64,000 nt of DNA, from positions 1,669,501-1,733,500 of the forward strand of contig JAMJFZ010001797.1 of NCBI GenBank assembly GCA_026225945.1. Direction: 5' to 3'. How positions within the stretch are numbered: position 1 is the first letter of the stretch; the number at the start of each line of letters is the position of its first letter. The notes beneath the pieces were generated by a model. The model had not been told where the DNA came from. It saw nothing but the letters and a program-made list of their open reading frames with translations, and ran no database searches. This document shows positions 1 to 11,084 of this stretch, piece by piece. The position numbers and the translations under genes were made by a program. The stretch is from Cricetomys ansorgei (Eukaryota > Chordata > Mammalia > Rodentia > Nesomyidae).

Positions 1-475
1 GTGTTTGTGGGGACTACCGGGGGGAGGGGGGGAAATGGGGCGTCCTAGCGCTGGGCCGGGAAGCCCTGTGAACTCCAGGACTGGCTGGAGCTGTAACATG
101 GATCCAGGTGGGCCTCTGGTCAGGCAGCCACAAGCGAAGGGCAGCTGCTGGGAAACTAGGTGTTGCATGGAGGCAGATGTGGTGCCTCTGGGTGGGCTGA
201 ACCATCCAGGAAGTGACATAGAGCGCAAGTTCCATCCTACCAGTTGATTGACACACGGCAAACAGAGACAGCTTTATTAAGTGAGTGTGTTCCCCGCCAC
301 CCCCACCCCCAACAGAGGTCACTATCTCTTCAGTGCTGACCAGTAAGAAAAACCACCACTGAGCTCAGGAGCTCCCACTGGAAGGGAAGGAGATGACCAC
401 ACCGTGCTTAGTCAACAAGCAGTCTTTGAGAGAGACAGGGTTGCAGAAAGCTGTGTGACGTAGCAAAGACTAGAG
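1..475. other. Non-coding flank, no gene recognised
   Basis: G-rich start and C-rich tract near 296-312. No exon with matching phase and no repeat that I can name. The right edge is the target-site copy of the MITE at 476. Confidence 0.5.
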
Positions 476-701
476 CGGTGGTTCTCAACCTTCCTAACGC
501 TGCGACCCCTTAATACAGCTCCTCATGTTGTGGTGACCACAACCATAACGTTATTTTCGTTGCTACTTCATAACTGTAGTTTCGCTGCTGTTAGGAATTG
601 TGACGTAAATATCTGATACGCACACGGTCTTAGCCGACCGTTGTGAAAGGGTCATTCAACAACCCCCAGAGGGGTCACGACCCACAGGTTGAGAACCACT
701 G
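476..701. mobile_element. hAT-type MITE (URR1-like) with perfect 8-bp target duplication
   Basis: The terminal inverted repeats are CGGTGGTTCTCAACC at the left and GGTTGAGAACCACTG at the right. GACTAGAG occurs exactly at 468-475 and again at 702-709, the 8-bp duplication that hAT transposases make. The 226-bp body has no coding capacity, so this is a non-autonomous element. The terminal sequence fits the rodent URR1 (hAT-Charlie) family. Confidence 0.9.
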
Positions 702-820
702 GACTAGAGCGTGGCAGGTGGGGGCTGGGCAGAGCAGCAGGGGGTGGGACCTGAAGGGAGAGTGAGGATGGCCCCTGTGCAACCAGGCAAGACTGGAGGC
801 TGTGCAGTATTAGTGTAGCT

Positions 821-1634
821 GGTGTGTGTGTGTTATGTGGTGTGTGTCTATGGTGTGTGTGTGCATGTGTGTGTCTATGGTGTGTGTATGATGTTTATGT
901 GTGTGTGGTGTGTGTGTAGTGTGTGTGTATGTGGTGTGTGTATGATGTATGTGTGTGTGGTGTGATATGTGTGTGTGTGGTGTGGTGTGTGTGGTGTGTG
1001 TGGTTTGTGTGTGTGTGTGTGTGTGTGCATGTGTATGTCTATGGTGTGTGTATGATGTTTATGTGTGTGTGGTGTGTGTGTGGTGTGTGTGTGTGTGGTG
1101 TGTGTATAATGTATATGTGTGTGTGGTGTGTGTGTGGTATGTGTGTATGTGTGGTGTGTGTATGTGTGTGATGTGTATGTGTGTGTGGTGTGTGTGATGT
1201 ATATGTGTGTATGTGTGGTGTGTGTGTGTGTGTGTGTCTATGGTGTGTGTATGATGTATATGTGTGTGGTGTGTGTGTGTATGTGGTGTGTGTATGTGTG
1301 CTTTATAGGTGTGATGTGTGTGTGTGTGATGTGTGTGTGTGTGGTGTGTGTGTGTGTGATATGTGTATGTGTGTGTGTGTGTGTGTGTGTGTCTGTGTGT
1401 GTGTATGTGTGGTGTGTGTGTGTGTGATGTGTATGTGTGTGTGTGTGATGTATATGTGTGTGTGTGTGTGTATGTGTGGTGTGTGTGTGATGTGTGTGTG
1501 ATGTGTATGTGTGGTGTGTGTGTGTGATGTATATGTGTGTATGTGTGGTGTGTGTGTGTGATGTATATGTGTGTGTGTGTGGTGTGTGTGTATGTGTGTG
1601 TGTGTGTGGTGTGTGTGTGTGTGTGTGTGTGTGT
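821..1634. repeat. TG-rich compound microsatellite array, 814 bp
   Basis: Continuous alternating TG tract broken by GGTG, TATG, GATG and CTATG variants, with higher-order units such as TGGTGTGTGTATGATGTATA recurring several times. Long apparent ORFs on both strands (Cys-Val or Thr-His runs) are artefacts of the repeat. Confidence 0.97.
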
Positions 1635-1806
1635 AGTGACTTGGAATTGCTTGAGGGCTGATAAAGCTGGGGAACCTGACATCATCCAGGCACTTACAGG
1701 AAAATTGGCAGGAACCCTGCCCCAGTAGAGCCCAGCCCCTAGATAGTAACCACCCCATAATATGTGATCAGGCAGGGTGTTAGAAAAGTCTACAGCTCCT
1801 ACATTT

Positions 1807-1999
1807 GGAGCTGGAGAGATAGATGGCTCAGCTGTTAAGGACTCAGGTTCAGTACCCAGAACCACATGATGACGTAACTTCCTGTAACTCCAGTTCCAGG
1901 AGGATCTGACACTATCTTCTGGACTCCATGGGCGCCTGCATGCATACGGAGCACATATGTACACACATATGCATAAAAGAAATAAATCATTAGAAAAGA
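1807..1999 (+). mobile_element. B2/B3-like SINE, + strand
   Basis: tRNA-derived head GGAGCTGGAGAGATAGATGG, then the GATCTGACACTATCTTCTGG body typical of B2/B3 and an A-rich tail with AATAAA-like motifs. The head is diverged. Confidence 0.8.
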
Positions 2000-2603
2000 C
2001 AGATGCTGAGGACTCAGAAGAGCCAGTAAGGGCATCAGAAATTGAGAGGGTCTGTGTGTGAGCATTAGTTCAGAGTCGGAGTTAGAGCGGTGTGGTTCGC
2101 AGTTGCTCTTACCAGGGGCTCCAGTGCGCAAGTAAGGGCTGAGCCCAGGTGCCTGAGCCTGGAGAGATCAGGCTGAAGGGCGACCGCTGGAAAGAGAAGG
2201 GATGAACCTCTCCGTGTGCCTCGCTGGCATGGAAGCCGCTGCTGACTGGGGCAGCCGCGGTGGAGCTGTCAGGGAAGGATGGCGGGAACAGTACTTCGAA
2301 GCCTCTTTTCTTTTTCCCTGATGGGAGGAAAGGAGTGTGCTTGTGTGCTAGACAGAAGAATCCGGTAAAAACTGGAAAACAGACAACGGAGAAGAGAATG
2401 AGGAGAGGTGCTAACCTACAACCCTGGGTGAGCTGGGGTAGGATCATGAGTCTGGGCTGGCTTCCCAGGGGAGCAAGGCTGCTTCGGGTGGAGGAACCCG
2501 AGGGATGGCTGAGCCGGTAGGTACAGAGACATCTGTACCTGCGAGGAGGAGCTGATAGAGTACCCTTGGGGTAGTTTCCCTACGCCCTAGGAAGTTCCCA
2601 TGA
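2000..2603. other. Non-coding stretch, nothing recognised
   Basis: No named repeat and no exon with family resemblance. Confidence 0.4.
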
Positions 2604-2999
2604 TGGTTAGTGTTTGTCAATTTGACACGAACGAGAGCCGGGTCATGGGGGAAAAGGAAACCTCAGTTGGGGTATTGACCCCATGAGATTGGTCTGTAGG
2701 CCTGTCTATGGGGCATTTCCTTGATTGGTGATTGATGTGTGAGGGACCAGCCCACTGTGGGCGGTGCCATCCCTAGGCAGGTGGGCCTAGGTTGTATTGG
2801 AAAGCAGGCTAAGCACACCTTGGGGAGCAAGCCATAAGCAGTGTTCCCCCATGACCAGCTTTCAGTTCCACCTCCAGCTCCCGCCTTGAGTTCTTGCCCT
2901 GGGCTTCTCTCGATGGACTGTAACCTGTTAGACACAATAAAGCCCCTCCTCCCCTCCTCCCCACCTTCTCTGTTCAGGTCAGTGTTTTACCAGAGCACC
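2604..2999 (-). repeat. Rodent medium-reiterated dispersed repeat, reverse copy
   Basis: It shares, in reverse complement, the landmarks of the full copies at 49135 and 56165: the CAACTTGACAC-like edge, GGCATTTCCTTGATTGG, GGGCGGTGCCATCCCTAGGC and an AATAAA-bearing end. The family name is not resolved (RMER-type). Confidence 0.75.
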
Positions 3000-3600
3000 A
3001 GAGATGCAAGCTAGGCAGCTCCTCTCTGAGCATGGGCACCGGGGATGAGGTAATGGAGATGTGCAAAGGAAGGGAGATGTGGAACAGTCTTAGAGAATGA
3101 GAGTACCAAGAGCACTCAGAACACTTCAGTGCTCTGTGGCCATGAATTAGATGTCAAACCACGCAGTTGCTGTCGGTTCTGTGGTTCGTCTCCAGCCACC
3201 TTTGCGTATGGACAAAGGCAAATCAAGCCAGGCTTAACCTAGAGAGCTGCTTTGCTAAGCAAGGTCAAACAAGGAAAGGGAGCCACAGCACCAAGGGCAC
3301 AGGAAGAAGCGGCTCTGCTCAGCTGTGGGGGTCAAGCCAGGTAGGAAGGAGGGGGTGCCACAAGGATCAGGGACCAGGAAATGTGACCATCACTGTCCAT
3401 CCTGCACCAGAGCTGGGTTATGTACCGGGAGAGTGCCCGGTTACTCCCAATGACAAAGTCAAGGCGATTCCAGCAGCTGTGCTACAGTTGAAGGCAAAGC
3501 TATGTGGAGTCAGGAGATCAGTGAAATGAAAGACCAGTAGACTAGAAGAATTGTTTTAAATTCATATTAAAATTGTGAAGAAAGATGGACAGGTCTTTTT
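3000..3600. other. Non-coding stretch with one unsupported 120-codon ORF
   Basis: An open frame at 3167-3529 (+) has no family resemblance, no splice-phase link to the WD40 gene and no coding-like periodicity that I could support. Confidence 0.4.
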
Positions 3601-3604
3601 AGCT

Positions 3605-3910
3605 TCATTTTCTTGCTGTGACAAATTCCAGGACCAAAACAACCCAGAGGAGAGACAGGGTTTATTTCAGCTTAGGGGTCCTGTAGCAGTACGCCAATTG
3701 TGTAGGCTCACAAGGAAGACATGGAAGAATATTCATAGGGACCTCAGCAGAGGGACCGCTACTCTGGCCAGCGCCATACTCGACGGTGGAACCCTGAGCG
3801 TCTGAGCTCAGGTGTTTTTATTGATGCAGAACTCCTCAGATGTTCTACTGATAGCACGTGCAGATCATGAGCAATCATACAACCCCCACATAAATCCAAC
3901 ACCTGCAGAC
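3605..3910 (+). repeat. Older dispersed repeat, left part, interrupted by an LTR
   Basis: The stretch from about 3735 to CACCTGCAGAC at 3910 closely resembles 27620-27800 (shared TATTCAT, GACCTCAGCAGAGGGA, TAGCACGTGCAGATCA). In that second copy CACCTGCAGAC continues straight into CATACAAAATG. Here that continuation appears only at 4433. Confidence 0.75.
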
Positions 3911-4432
3911 TGTAAGGTCTGTAATTTGCCTCACAAAGACCACTGAGACCACGCATGCAAAAGGCAAAGGCACTTTTATTACTAGATGTGATCCTGCAAG
4001 CGGGGAGTGGGGGGCTGTCAGGCACCGTACAAAATGGCCGACCCTGAACAAAGGGTTGTAGCTTCTTTTACAGGTAGCGAGGAGGATTTTTAGCAAAGAT
4101 GGGGTAACCTTGTTTCTAATTGGCAGACAGTAATGCAGTTACGTGGGTTTGTTTCTGATTGGCCTGTGTCCTAATGGCCAACTGTTCACATTCTTAGGCC
4201 ATATTTGGTTAACTATTAAAGTTAAGAAATCTGGTCTCTATGGTTACCAGGGACATCTGACCGGAGGAGATAGGGACCACCTCTGTATTCTTGTGACCAT
4301 CTGTAACTGTCTTTTCTTTCTGACTGGTTGCCTTATGGTGGGGGATTTTATGCCTTGGTCCTGGAATCTGCTGGCTCACAAGGTCAGGCCTGGGCCTGGC
4401 CCAGGGGGTGGGTGAGTGGGGTGGGTACCACA
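3911..4432 (-). mobile_element. Solo ERV LTR, minus strand, 522 bp
   Basis: The segment begins TG at 3911, ends CA at 4432, and sits exactly where the uninterrupted copy at 27800 has none. In reverse complement it shows an ERV1-like LTR layout similar to 5720-6230: GGCCTGACC near the start, a CCAATCAG-like box, a TATA-like region and a gagg-free 3' end with TGGTCTCAGTGGTC. No internal retroviral genes are attached. Target-site copies are not clear. Confidence 0.75.
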
Positions 4433-4940
4433 TATACAAAATGAAGTTTTTATCCCTTTTACAAACAATGCAAAATGCCAAGACCTAGGCAACCCCTCAC
4501 CCAACAGTACACAAAACAATTATTTTATACATAACTTAAAATAAACTTCCACAACAGGAGTCCCAGTTATTCATTAAGGGAAGTCAGAACTCAAGCGGGA
4601 ACTTGAAGCAGAAGCCATGGAAGAACACTGCTCGCTGGTTTGCTTGTAAACCCTTGCTTAGGTAGCTGTCTTGTCCAGCCCAGGATCACCTGCTCCCTAC
4701 AGAGGGCTGAGCCCTCCCAAGCCAACAGCCGATGTGGCCCTCACAGATATGCCAACAGGCCATCCTGCTCTGGGCAATCCCTCCTGCTTCTCAGATGACT
4801 CCAGGCTGTGTCGATTGGGCAGCCTAAGTTAACCAGGGCAGCAGGGTACAAGGAGCTAAATTCTCTGTTTTAACTCTTTGATAAAAATATGTGCTATAGG
4901 GAAAAACAGTTTTCCGGTCCAAAGAGGAATTTAGTATAAA
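4433..4940 (+). repeat. Continuation of the interrupted older repeat
   Basis: It resumes with TATACAAAATG, then AATGCCAAGACCTAGGC, as in the copy at 27815-27835. Beyond about 4560 it resembles the dispersed RMER-type repeat (CCATGGAAGAACACTGCTCG), so two old repeats may be joined here. Confidence 0.6.
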
Positions 4941-4944
4941 GCCA

Positions 4945-5040
4945 ACTTCCTCCTCCTCCATCTCCTCCTCCTCTTCTTCCTCCTCCTTCCTCCTCCTCTT
5001 CCCCTTCCCCTTCTTCTTCTCCTTCTCCTCTTTCTTCTTC
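4945..5040. repeat. Polypyrimidine CTT/CCT tract
   Basis: About 95 bases almost free of purines, made of TCC, TTC and CTT units. Confidence 0.9.
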
Positions 5041-5185
5041 CAGATCTATTTATCTTATTTTATGTGTATGAGTGGTTTTGCCTACGTGTGTACATGTGCA
5101 CTGTGTGTGTGCCTGGTGCCCTCAGAGGTCAGAAGAGGGTGTCCAATCCACCGGGGCTGGCGTCATGGCTGGTTGTGATATTCTG
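5041..5185 (-). mobile_element. B3-like SINE, minus strand, truncated
   Basis: Reverse B3 landmarks: TTATTTTATGTGTATGAGTG, then AGAGGTCAGAAGAGGGTGTC. The tRNA-like head is missing. Confidence 0.7.
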
Positions 5186-5715
5186 CCCTTGCTGCTGGCA
5201 CAAGCATCCAAACGTTCTTAGTTAACATTGTCAATGTCCTACTTGACTGAACGTGCCTTTGCTCAAAGCTCAGCTCTGCCTGACCTCTGCTGATGAGGAT
5301 GACAGGGTCTCAGCCACCAGAAACACAACACTCCACAATCTTTCTCACTTTTTCTCTGCCTAAAAGCATGAATGTGCATATTACTTGTGCCCAGAAATAA
5401 CCTTAACAGTGACCTCTTCCAAGACATAAAAGAAAGCTTATATATTTTAGGGGGCATCCATGGTCCTCGATAGAAAATTCAGTGTTGTTAGGATGCCCAA
5501 ACACCAAAGCTAAATTCAACATCCCATCAGAACCTCTGTGAGATGGTTTTGGTTTTGGAGCTAATCCTGTTTATTCTGAACTTTATTCGGAAGGTAAGTA
5601 TGCGGCGATGCTAAGAAATGTTGAAAATGAGTCATGGGGAAGAACTTAGTTAGAGCTGCCAAACACCACCATTTGAAGGACCTAAACCCCGTTTCTCTGT
5701 GCGTGTGTGCAAGGC
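5186..5715. other. Non-coding stretch, nothing recognised
   Basis: No named repeat and no exon seen. Confidence 0.4.
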
Positions 5716-5719
5716 CCCT

Positions 5720-6232
5720 CCTCCCAGGCCTGCTCCAGGTCCACAGTGGGCTGCCCAAGCCCCTGACCCGGGCCTGACCCTGCAAGCTAGCAAATTCTAA
5801 GAAAAAGCCATAAGAACCCCCACTCTGAGGGCAACCAATCAAGAAGAAGAATCAGTACAAGAGTCGCCCCTATTTCATCTGGCCAGATGGCCTAAAGGCC
5901 ATAAACCAGAAGTCTTGACTTTAATGGCTAACCAGATACAGGCCAAGATGTGAATAGTTAGGCTCTCCACCCCCATCCCCCACCCCCGCCCAGCACGAGC
6001 CAATCAAAACTAAACATTTGTAAACTGCATTTCTGTCCCCCAATTAGAAATAAGATGACCTCACCTATGTTGAAACGCCCTCTTACTGTCTATAAAAGAA
6101 GCTATAATTCTTTGTTCGGGGTCGTCGGCCATTTTTACATGGTGCCTGACCCCAGCAGGCTGGCATAAAAGTGCCTTTGCTCTTTGCACGTGGTCTTGCT
6201 GGTCTTGGGGGGGTAAATTTAGGATTCGATAC
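5720..6232 (+). mobile_element. Solo ERV LTR, plus strand, same family as 3911-4432
   Basis: It contains AGCCAATCAAAAC, then TATAAAAGAAGC near 6092 and a downstream TGGTCTTGCTGGTCTTGG. Reverse complement of 3911-4432 aligns by eye across GGGCCTGACC, AGCAAATTC, CAACCAATCA and GGTGCCTGAC. The exact edges are approximate. No internal retroviral sequence is attached. Confidence 0.7.
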
Positions 6233-6361
6233 CATTAATTTAAAGCCAGTGAGAGCAGTAGGCATGCAGGCCAGAGACAAAAAAGCCTGTGTGATAAAAT
6301 CCAGATTCTAAATCAGTGGGAGAGCCGTGTGGCAAACGATTGTTCGTTGTCAAGTTAGCTT

Positions 6362-6724
6362 CAGTGGTCAACTTGACACAAACCTAGAGTCAAACCTGGG
6401 GAGGGGGAGCCTCATTGGAGGAATTGTCTTTATCAGATTACCCATGGACATGTCTATGGGGCATTTTCTTGATTGCTAATTCATGCGTGAGGACCCAGTC
6501 CACTGTGGGCGGTGCCATCCTTAGGCAGGTATGCCTGGTTTGTATAAGAAAGCAGACCAAACAAGCCATGCTGAGCAAGCCAGTAAGCAGCACTCCTCCA
6601 TGGCCTCTCTACAGCTCCTGCCTCCATGTTCCCTGGATGGTGGGCTGTAACCTCCAAGATGAAATGAACCCAAATTGGTTTGGGCAAGTGTTTTATCACA
6701 GTGACAGAGAAGCAAACTAGAACA
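6362..6724 (-). repeat. Rodent medium-reiterated dispersed repeat, reverse copy
   Basis: Landmarks in order: GTCAACTTGACACAAACC, GGGGCATTTTCTTGATTG, GGGCGGTGCCATCCTTAGG, CCATGGCCTCTCTACAGC, and a right end with TTTTATCACAGTGACAG. Confidence 0.8.
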
Positions 6725-7026
6725 CTTATTATCTAGAGAAGAAATTAAGTCCCTGTGTTATGTATGAAAATAAAGTCCAGGCACAGGTGACAGGAAAGCA
6801 GAAAGGTCAAAGGAGGGACGGGGTGAAAGGTCAAAGGAAGGAGGGGGTGAGGGAGAAGAAGGGAAAAAAAAAAACCCAACAAAAACAAATTTTGTTTAAA
6901 ACGTGATATCAAATCTAATATTTGCATGCTAATAAAAATATTAATAAAAAGCCCAAGTAAAGCGAAGCTCTGAACGTTTCTAAGCTGTTTGCTAGAAGAA
7001 AGTATAGGAGAATTCCTTTCTTGTTT

Positions 7027-7178
7027 TTTATTTTGCTTTGAGACAGGATCCCACTGGGTGGCTCTGGCTGGCCTGCATCTTGCTATTTAAACCAGGCAGG
7101 CCTCGAACACACAAGAGCTCCACCTGCCTCTGCCTACTGAGTGCTGGGATTAAAGGTGTGCGCCACCATGGTTGGTCA
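7027..7178 (-). mobile_element. B1 SINE, minus strand
   Basis: Reverse B1: TTGAGACAGGATCCCACTGG, CTGGCCTGCATC, CACCTGCCTCTGCCTAC and GAGTGCTGGGATTAAAGG followed by GTGCGCCACCATGG. Confidence 0.9.
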
Positions 7179-7280
7179 GGGGAATTTCTTGTTCTTGCTG
7201 GCATCAGAAAAAAGGTTTGCAAGAGCAGGATAATAAGACAAATGTAAGAAACAGTTTCACGATGAGGGAACTTCAGGAAT

Positions 7281-7309
7281 TCCACACACACACACATACA
7301 CACACACAG
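7281..7309. repeat. CA microsatellite
   Basis: Short CACACA run with one TA interruption. Confidence 0.9.
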
Positions 7310-8459
7310 TAAAGGGCTAAGGTGGCAGAATATCTGGGATAAGCAAAATGTAGTTATTTGTAATTTTACTTATTAATCCCACCACTGTCCAAAGGAGGGA
7401 TCGGGGATATTTACAGTGACCAACATAGAAGAGAGTGTACAACAGGATTCTAACACACACATTCGTGAATAGAGACAAAAGTGCAATAAATGCATGAAGA
7501 TAAAAATCAATAAATGAAGTGTATCCCTTGATACCCTTGATGGTCTTAAGAAATAAATATCATCTTTCTCCTCGAGCTGCTGAGATTTCCAGAAGCAAAT
7601 GGGAGCAGCATCCAGGGTGAGTCCTGTGAGGTATCTGTAAGACGGTTGCAAGTAAAACGTTCCAAATCAGGCGCTTCTCTGGTGCTGACCAGAGAAAGAA
7701 ACCCATCCGCTCCCTCCTGTCTGGAACTGAGTAAAGCCCGCGTTCACTGGTGCGTTATCCGTGACCCTCGGGGAGCCGTGGCCACCGAGCCTTAGTCACA
7801 GGGATAACTCCTGGATGCAGCGGGGGCTTTTGCATCCTTGTATCCAGCCACTTAGAGCATCATGGGGGTTGATACACAGTCCTGGGCTTGTCATGCCACC
7901 CAGAGTCTCCCTACAGGGCTCCCACTCTCTCCTTTTCCCTCCCAACCCTCCTCTTTCCCCCATCTGCCTGTCCTATCTGCCCCGCCTGCCAGCCCCACAC
8001 CATTCAAGTCTACTCCCCCAAACTCTAGCCCTGCCACAGGTAGTGAGTGGGATCCAAACCCCTGGAGCCAGACAGCTACTCAGATGAAAGTTTTTCCCTT
8101 CCCTTCCCACTCTCTTTCTGAAGGGACAGGTGGACGGGTGATCATATCAGGGGAGTCCCCACGCCTCCTTCCAGGCCACTAAGTCGGCACATTAAGGGAC
8201 TCTCAGAAAGCCTGTTGGCCCAGGTATCTCCCTATGTCTCCCTCTCAGCTCCTGCACAATGCTGGCTCTTAAACATTTCTTATTTCAATCATGAATCTGC
8301 ACAGTGGAAATGAATGATTCGAGAGCTGCATACTCATGTGATCCAGGCAAACGAGCGTGTTCCCAAGACTGTGACAAATGTGGCTTCATGTGGAGGTCTT
8401 TGTCAGCGACCGCTCTCCACGTCTGAGGGCAGGGCTTTGTGTTTATGTCTTTGCTTTAG
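7310..8459. other. Sequence upstream of the first recognised exon
   Basis: It is C/T-rich at 7880-8000 and otherwise unremarkable. The preceding exon should end two bases into a codon; I searched for it by eye and did not find it. Confidence 0.4.
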
Positions 8460-8505
8460 TCCCACGGAGCCTGACAAATGCCTGATCGTCTACGGAGATG
8501 ACCAG
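8460..8505 (+). CDS. Wdr49: WD40 gene exon 1 of window (46 nt)
   Basis: The acceptor is TTTAG and the donor is CAG|GTAGGT. The first base completes a split codon from an exon that I could not find upstream. The remaining 45 nt encode PTEPDKCLIVYGDDQ, a beta-strand pattern followed by a DD turn, typical of the end of a WD40 blade. It ends in phase 0 and joins directly to GCVNIL in the next exon, which restores a continuous blade (VYGDDQ-GCVNIL). Confidence 0.85.
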
Positions 8506-10629
8506 GTAGGTGTGGGGACCGAGTCAGGAGCCAGAATGGCACTGGCTGCACTTTCCGGGAGGGAGGCGGGGTACACCCATGGGGCATCGGTGTCCCAAGC
8601 CTGAGAGGCTGAAGAGGAGCATAGAAAGGAAAACACAAGGTGCTAAGAACAAGAACATTCAGAGAATGTGCTAACTAATGTGTGTGGCACGCCTTAACAC
8701 GTGAGTGAGGTGCTTGCTAACACGTGCATGGTTCCCCCCAACTTGTAACAAGCATGTGGTGCTCATTAGTGTGTGTGGCGCTCACTAACATGGCCTTTTT
8801 TCTCACCAACAAGCCCTCTGCTTTCAGTATTGTCTGTCCACACACTGCATCCCACGAGGCAGCGATTACCATGCCTTCTTAGAGTGGAGAAACGGGGGGA
8901 CAGCAGAGCTGTGCAGTTTTTCCAAGTTTTTCCGAGCCGTGTGATGAGTCTATGCCCTTGGCTTTAATGATCACCAAGTTAACAAACAAACAAACAAATG
9001 TCCGTAGTAAACAGATGCATGAAGACGTGGGCTAGGACTGGAGGACCCCATCTGAAATCCCTGGAAAGGGGACAGAGGGAGGTTGCCTCCACCGACGGGG
9101 GTCTTCACCCAGCCGAGACTGAGAAATCCTTCACCTGCTGATCCCCCCAGCACAGGAAACTGATGCAAACACACTGTGACTGGATGACTGGATACTCGGG
9201 ACTCTTCCTGGAGAGCTGATGTTCACAGGACGGGGATGGGGTGGGGTGGGGGCGAGTTGAGGGGGGCACACATAGAATCACACCTGCTTACTTCCCGATC
9301 TCGCTCAGGTGCTGTCCTTCTACGCCCCTTGAAATGTTCTCATGCCCAGGCTTTTCATAGGGGAAGAGAGAGCAGACCGGGGGAGGGAGGGTTCAATCCT
9401 ACAGAGACCTAGGTGTCAAGGTCTGCGTGGTGGAAGAGGGGACAAGCAATTGCAACCCACTCTAGGGGTGCCCCATTCATACAGACTAGCGCGGGAATGG
9501 TGCCTTGGGTATGTGCCACACAGCCTACAGGCTGGAATTCCTCAGATGAAAGCTGGCAGGGTCTGTGTGGCAGAGGGAAGCCTCGCTAAATTTGCCAGCC
9601 CCGGTGATAGGGTTCCCTGCCTCTGCTTCTTCTTGGACGCTTTCCGTATGGTCTGGCCTGGTTACTGCCTTCCTGCACAAGCCAGACAGGGAAGCCAAGA
9701 CAGGTCCAGGCAGTACTGGCTGCTCATTAGGATGCAAATTCATTGCTGAAAATGCAAATGACCCGTTTCACCTTATCCTTCTGACAGACGCGCTGGGAGG
9801 GATGACTGCTTGCTCCCTACCTGTCACCCGCTGCAGCTCTGATCATTGTGTGAGGCGCCTGCCACACTTCAGGTGCACCGCTAGCTGCCATCACTAACGC
9901 CCTCCCGCCAGAGACACAATCATCCACTGCCCCCTAGTGGACTCTATGTGAATGACACGACGGCTCCCCGTGTGTGCTGATAGAGGATCTAAGCAAATCG
10001 GGGTTGCGTTTTATTTTAAGAACGGCTTGCAGCTTCTGCTGATTTCCTCTCTGCTGCTCACATCTGTGCTTCTTAATTAACAGCTCTGAGATGGAATAAA
10101 ACCGTCAATCACGGGTGACTTTGTGGAGCTGTATTCGAATGTTAAAAAGTCATGACATTTTCAAACCAAATCTAGGACCTCATTTGATGCTCTTTTGTTT
10201 TAAAAAAAAAAAAAATTAAATTTTTCCTTAGTCTGGGACAAGGCTTAAAATGCATGTAGTGTTAAATATCTCAGGTTGGCATTTAGCTAAGCTTCGAGGG
10301 TATGTGAAAGGGAAACGGGATTACTTGTAAGACAGGGCGCTAACTGTGTCTGCTGTCATCTCCTCCGTCTCCTAACCCTGCTTTGGCAGATTTCAGAAGC
10401 TTCTTTATTGCCCTGCCTCCGTGGCACCAGGGACCCAGTCATACCCAGCATAAGGGAAGCCATGTTTGTGATAGGGGACCTAGCTTATCACTACGCTTAC
10501 GAAGGCTGCCTGTCAGTGACCATCCTTGCAGTGTCTGAAGTTTGAGCTAAGCCTCACGGCACGCATTACAAGTCGACTTTCCACAGTACCCAGCCGTGCC
10601 ATAGTAGGCTTATTAAGGAATCTACTTCT

Positions 10630-10849
10630 TATTTTTTAAGACTTAAATTGTTATTTTTAATTATGTGTCACTGGTGGGTATGGGCACATGGGTGCAGGTA
10701 ACCACAGAGACCAGAAGAGGGCATCAGATCCCCTGGAGTTGGTGTTACATGTGTTTGTGAGCTGCCTGCTGTGGGTGCTGGGAATTGAACTTGGATCCTC
10801 TGGAAGAGGTAATATGCACTCTCAAGCACTGAACCATCTCTCCAGCCCC
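10630..10849 (-). mobile_element. B2/B3-like SINE, minus strand
   Basis: Reverse SINE ending in GAACCATCTCTCCAGCCCC, the complement of the GGGGCTGGAGAGATGG head. Body includes AGAAGAGGGCATCAGATCCC. Confidence 0.88.
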
Positions 10850-10869
10850 AAACTCTGCTTCTTTTTCTT

Positions 10870-11056
10870 ACATTCTTATTAATTGTGTGTGTGGGTGTGC
10901 GTGGGTGTGCGCACGCCCATGTAAGCATAAGGAGGTTAAAATTTACAGGAATCAGTTCTCTCCTCCCGCCATATAGGGGCCAGGGATCAAACTCAGGCTG
11001 TCCCGCTCATGGCAAGTGGCAAGTGTCTTTACGTGACGAACCATCTCACCAGCCCT
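10870..11056 (-). mobile_element. Diverged B3-like SINE, minus strand
   Basis: It ends AACCATCTCACCAGCCC. The body retains GGGGCCAGGGATCAAACTC. The copy is older than its two neighbours by eye. Confidence 0.7.
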
Positions 11057-11084
11057 AAACCAATCATAACTTTCCAAAAAAAAA

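Noticed and set aside
1059..1964. 301-codon minus-strand open frame rich in Thr-His
   Set aside because: It lies in the TG array; the Thr-His pattern is the translation of the repeat. The same applies to all frames at 923-1758 and 30143-30990.
3167..3529. 120-codon plus-strand frame considered as an upstream exon
   Set aside because: It does not end two bases into a codon at a donor and has no WD40 character.
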